A program made the position numbers and the translations under genes. 6,426 nucleotides of DNA, from positions 1 to 6,426 of the forward strand of contig JAUUYO010000193.1 of NCBI GenBank assembly GCA_030590405.1. The letters are read 5' to 3'. Position 1 is the stretch's first letter. The number at the start of each line of letters is the position of its first letter. Of this stretch, positions 5,727-6,426 are shown in pieces. The notes below the pieces were generated by a model, which was not told the origin of the DNA, made no database searches, and was given only the letters and a program-made list of their open reading frames with translations. The DNA is from Kangiellaceae bacterium (GTDB lineage: Bacteria > Pseudomonadota > Gammaproteobacteria > Enterobacterales > Kangiellaceae).

Positions 5727-6083
5727 ATGGCAAGTCCGGCGGCCGCCCCCAAACATGGCATATTACAACTCACCATCAAAGATAAAGGTGCACTTTATGC
5801 CGCCTATATGCCTTTTATTCAAAATGGTGGCTTGTTTATTCCGACCAATAAAAAATATTCACTGGGCGACGAAGTCTTTATGCTATTGACCTTGATGGAC
5901 GATAACGAAAGATTACCGGTTGCTGGAAAAATCATCTGGATCACTCCCAAAGGCGCTCAAGGTAACAAAGCCAGCGGTATCGGTGTACAGTTTAGTGAGC
6001 AGGATAAAGGCGTTACTCGAGGCAAAATAGAAACGCACTTAGCGGGTGTGCTTGAGTCTGATCGAATCACCCACACAATGTAG
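5727..6083 (+). CDS. pilZ: Type IV pilus assembly protein PilZ
   Basis: A 118-residue cytosolic PilZ-domain protein that resembles the pilus protein PilZ of Pseudomonas along its length. Recognisable blocks are NGGLFIPTNKKYSLGDEVF (about 33-51), LLTLMDD (53-59), PVAGKIIWITPKGAQGNKAS (64-83), GIGVQF (84-89) and a C-terminus ending in THTM. In Pseudomonas, PilZ is needed for pilus biogenesis and twitching, acting with the PilB ATPase and FimX. No RxxxR motif is visible before the domain, the motif that binds c-di-GMP in canonical PilZ domains, so this one probably does not bind it; the Pseudomonas PilZ is likewise known not to. It starts 24 bases after holB with an AAAGAAGA-type site (5708-5715). 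The Ala/Pro-rich first eight residues look unstructured. No other pilus gene lies in the window. Confidence 0.93.
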   Translation: MASPAAAPKHGILQLTIKDKGALYAAYMPFIQNGGLFIPTNKKYSLGDEVFMLLTLMDDNERLPVAGKIIWITPKGAQGNKASGIGVQFSEQDKGVTRGKIETHLAGVLESDRITHTM

Positions 6084-6123
6084 ACTTCAGCTCATCTTAT
6101 AAATTAATAAATTAGCAAAGATA

Positions 6124-6130
6124 CCCCCCC
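6124..6130 (+). repeat. C7 homopolymer directly before the tatD-family start
   Basis: Seven consecutive C residues end two bases before the ATG at 6133. This is where the Shine-Dalgarno spacer should be, and no purine-rich site is adjacent; the nearest is AAAGAT (6117-6122). C in this place would not pair with the anti-Shine-Dalgarno. Length change by slippage would alter spacing without shifting the reading frame. Confidence 0.6.
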
Positions 6131-6132
6131 AC

Positions 6133-6426
6133 ATGTTAGCAGATTCCCACTGTCACCTGGATCGTCTCGATCTGACACCTTTCGATAATCAATTTGACAA
6201 AGCCATTGAAGCCGCCAACCAAAAAGGGGTTGAGCACTTCCTTTGCGTTGCCATTAATGCCGAAAATCAAAAAGAAGTGATTAAAATTGCTGAAAGCCAC
6301 CCAAATATTCATGCCACCGTTGGCATCCATCCCTTGTACACTAAGGGCGAATCAGCCAGCATTCAATCGCTAGCTAAAGTGGCATCTCACCCTAAAGTGG
6401 TCGCGATTGGTGAAACCGGATTAGAT
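6133..6426 (+). CDS. TatD/YcfH-family metal-dependent hydrolase, 5' part (runs off the window)
   Basis: The first 98 codons of a TatD-family protein; a full member has about 260 residues. The family has a TIM-barrel amidohydrolase fold with a divalent metal site; E. coli TatD has DNase activity, while the YcfH-type paralogue next to holB has no well-established substrate. The metal-binding HxH (H6 and H8 in DSHCHLD) is present, followed by VGIHP (H66) and GETGLD (E94), all at expected places. The nearest match in E. coli is YcfH, also downstream of holB, rather than TatD of the tat operon, so no symbol is assigned. The start is set by the HxH motif close to the N-terminus. It follows pilZ by 49 bases and lacks a clear Shine-Dalgarno, with a C7 tract in front. 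Confidence 0.92.
   Translation, partial: MLADSHCHLDRLDLTPFDNQFDKAIEAANQKGVEHFLCVAINAENQKEVIKIAESHPNIHATVGIHPLYTKGESASIQSLAKVASHPKVVAIGETGLD

Noticed and set aside
5739..5746. GCGGCCGC (a NotI recognition sequence) near the pilZ start, which might suggest a cloning junction
   Set aside because: It encodes part of the Ala-rich N-terminus in frame, and the genes on both sides are in the natural gammaproteobacterial order.
6136..6330. Minus-strand open frame opposite the tatD-family gene
   Set aside because: The + strand carries HxH, GIHP and GETGLD motifs in one frame, so the antisense frame is a shadow.
1..6426. A hidden mobile, defence or otherwise new gene system
   Set aside because: Every long open frame on the + strand is a recognised housekeeping gene with intact key residues, gaps are all under 300 bases, and no repeats, integrase, CRISPR or tRNA sequence was seen.

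Overview
The window is a stretch of gammaproteobacterial chromosome with moderate-to-low GC (roughly low-to-mid forties percent by eye). It carries the conserved fatty-acid-synthesis cluster and its usual downstream neighbours, all on the + strand: fabG (3' end only), acpP, fabF, pabC, mltG, tmk, holB, pilZ and a tatD-family gene (5' part only). The order pabC-mltG-tmk-holB-pilZ-tatD, and a PilZ resembling the type IV pilus PilZ of Pseudomonas from end to end, point to a pilus-bearing gammaproteobacterium. A marine Oceanospirillales/Kangiellaceae-like lineage is possible, but that is a guess from composition and not demonstrated.

Layout: bases 1-95 are the end of fabG. Bases 96-369 are a 274-base intergenic region holding a candidate extended -10 promoter for acpP, overlapped by a 21-bp operator-like palindrome with a TGGTCAGACCA core, the form bound by FadR/GntR-type regulators. 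acpP (370-612) is followed by two hairpins, the second a good intrinsic terminator, and then fabF (799-2040). pabC (2093-2890) overlaps mltG (2887-3945) by ATGA. A 127-base gap with two strong inverted repeats and a candidate promoter separates mltG from tmk (4073-4705). tmk and holB (4707-5702) are one base apart. pilZ (5727-6083) and the tatD-family gene (6133 to the window edge) follow closely.

How the genes fit together: FabG, ACP and FabF act in the type II fatty acid elongation cycle. PabC makes p-aminobenzoate for folate. MltG ends or trims growing glycan strands in peptidoglycan. Tmk supplies dTDP for DNA synthesis. HolB is the delta' clamp-loader subunit. PilZ supports type IV pilus assembly. 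The TatD-family protein is a metal-dependent hydrolase/nuclease. The cluster links growth-related functions rather than forming one pathway.

No mobile element, CRISPR array, RNA gene or convincing new system was seen. All genes look intact with their key residues. The points worth a second look are non-coding: the acpP operator, the hairpins after acpP and mltG, and a C7 tract directly before the tatD-family start codon.
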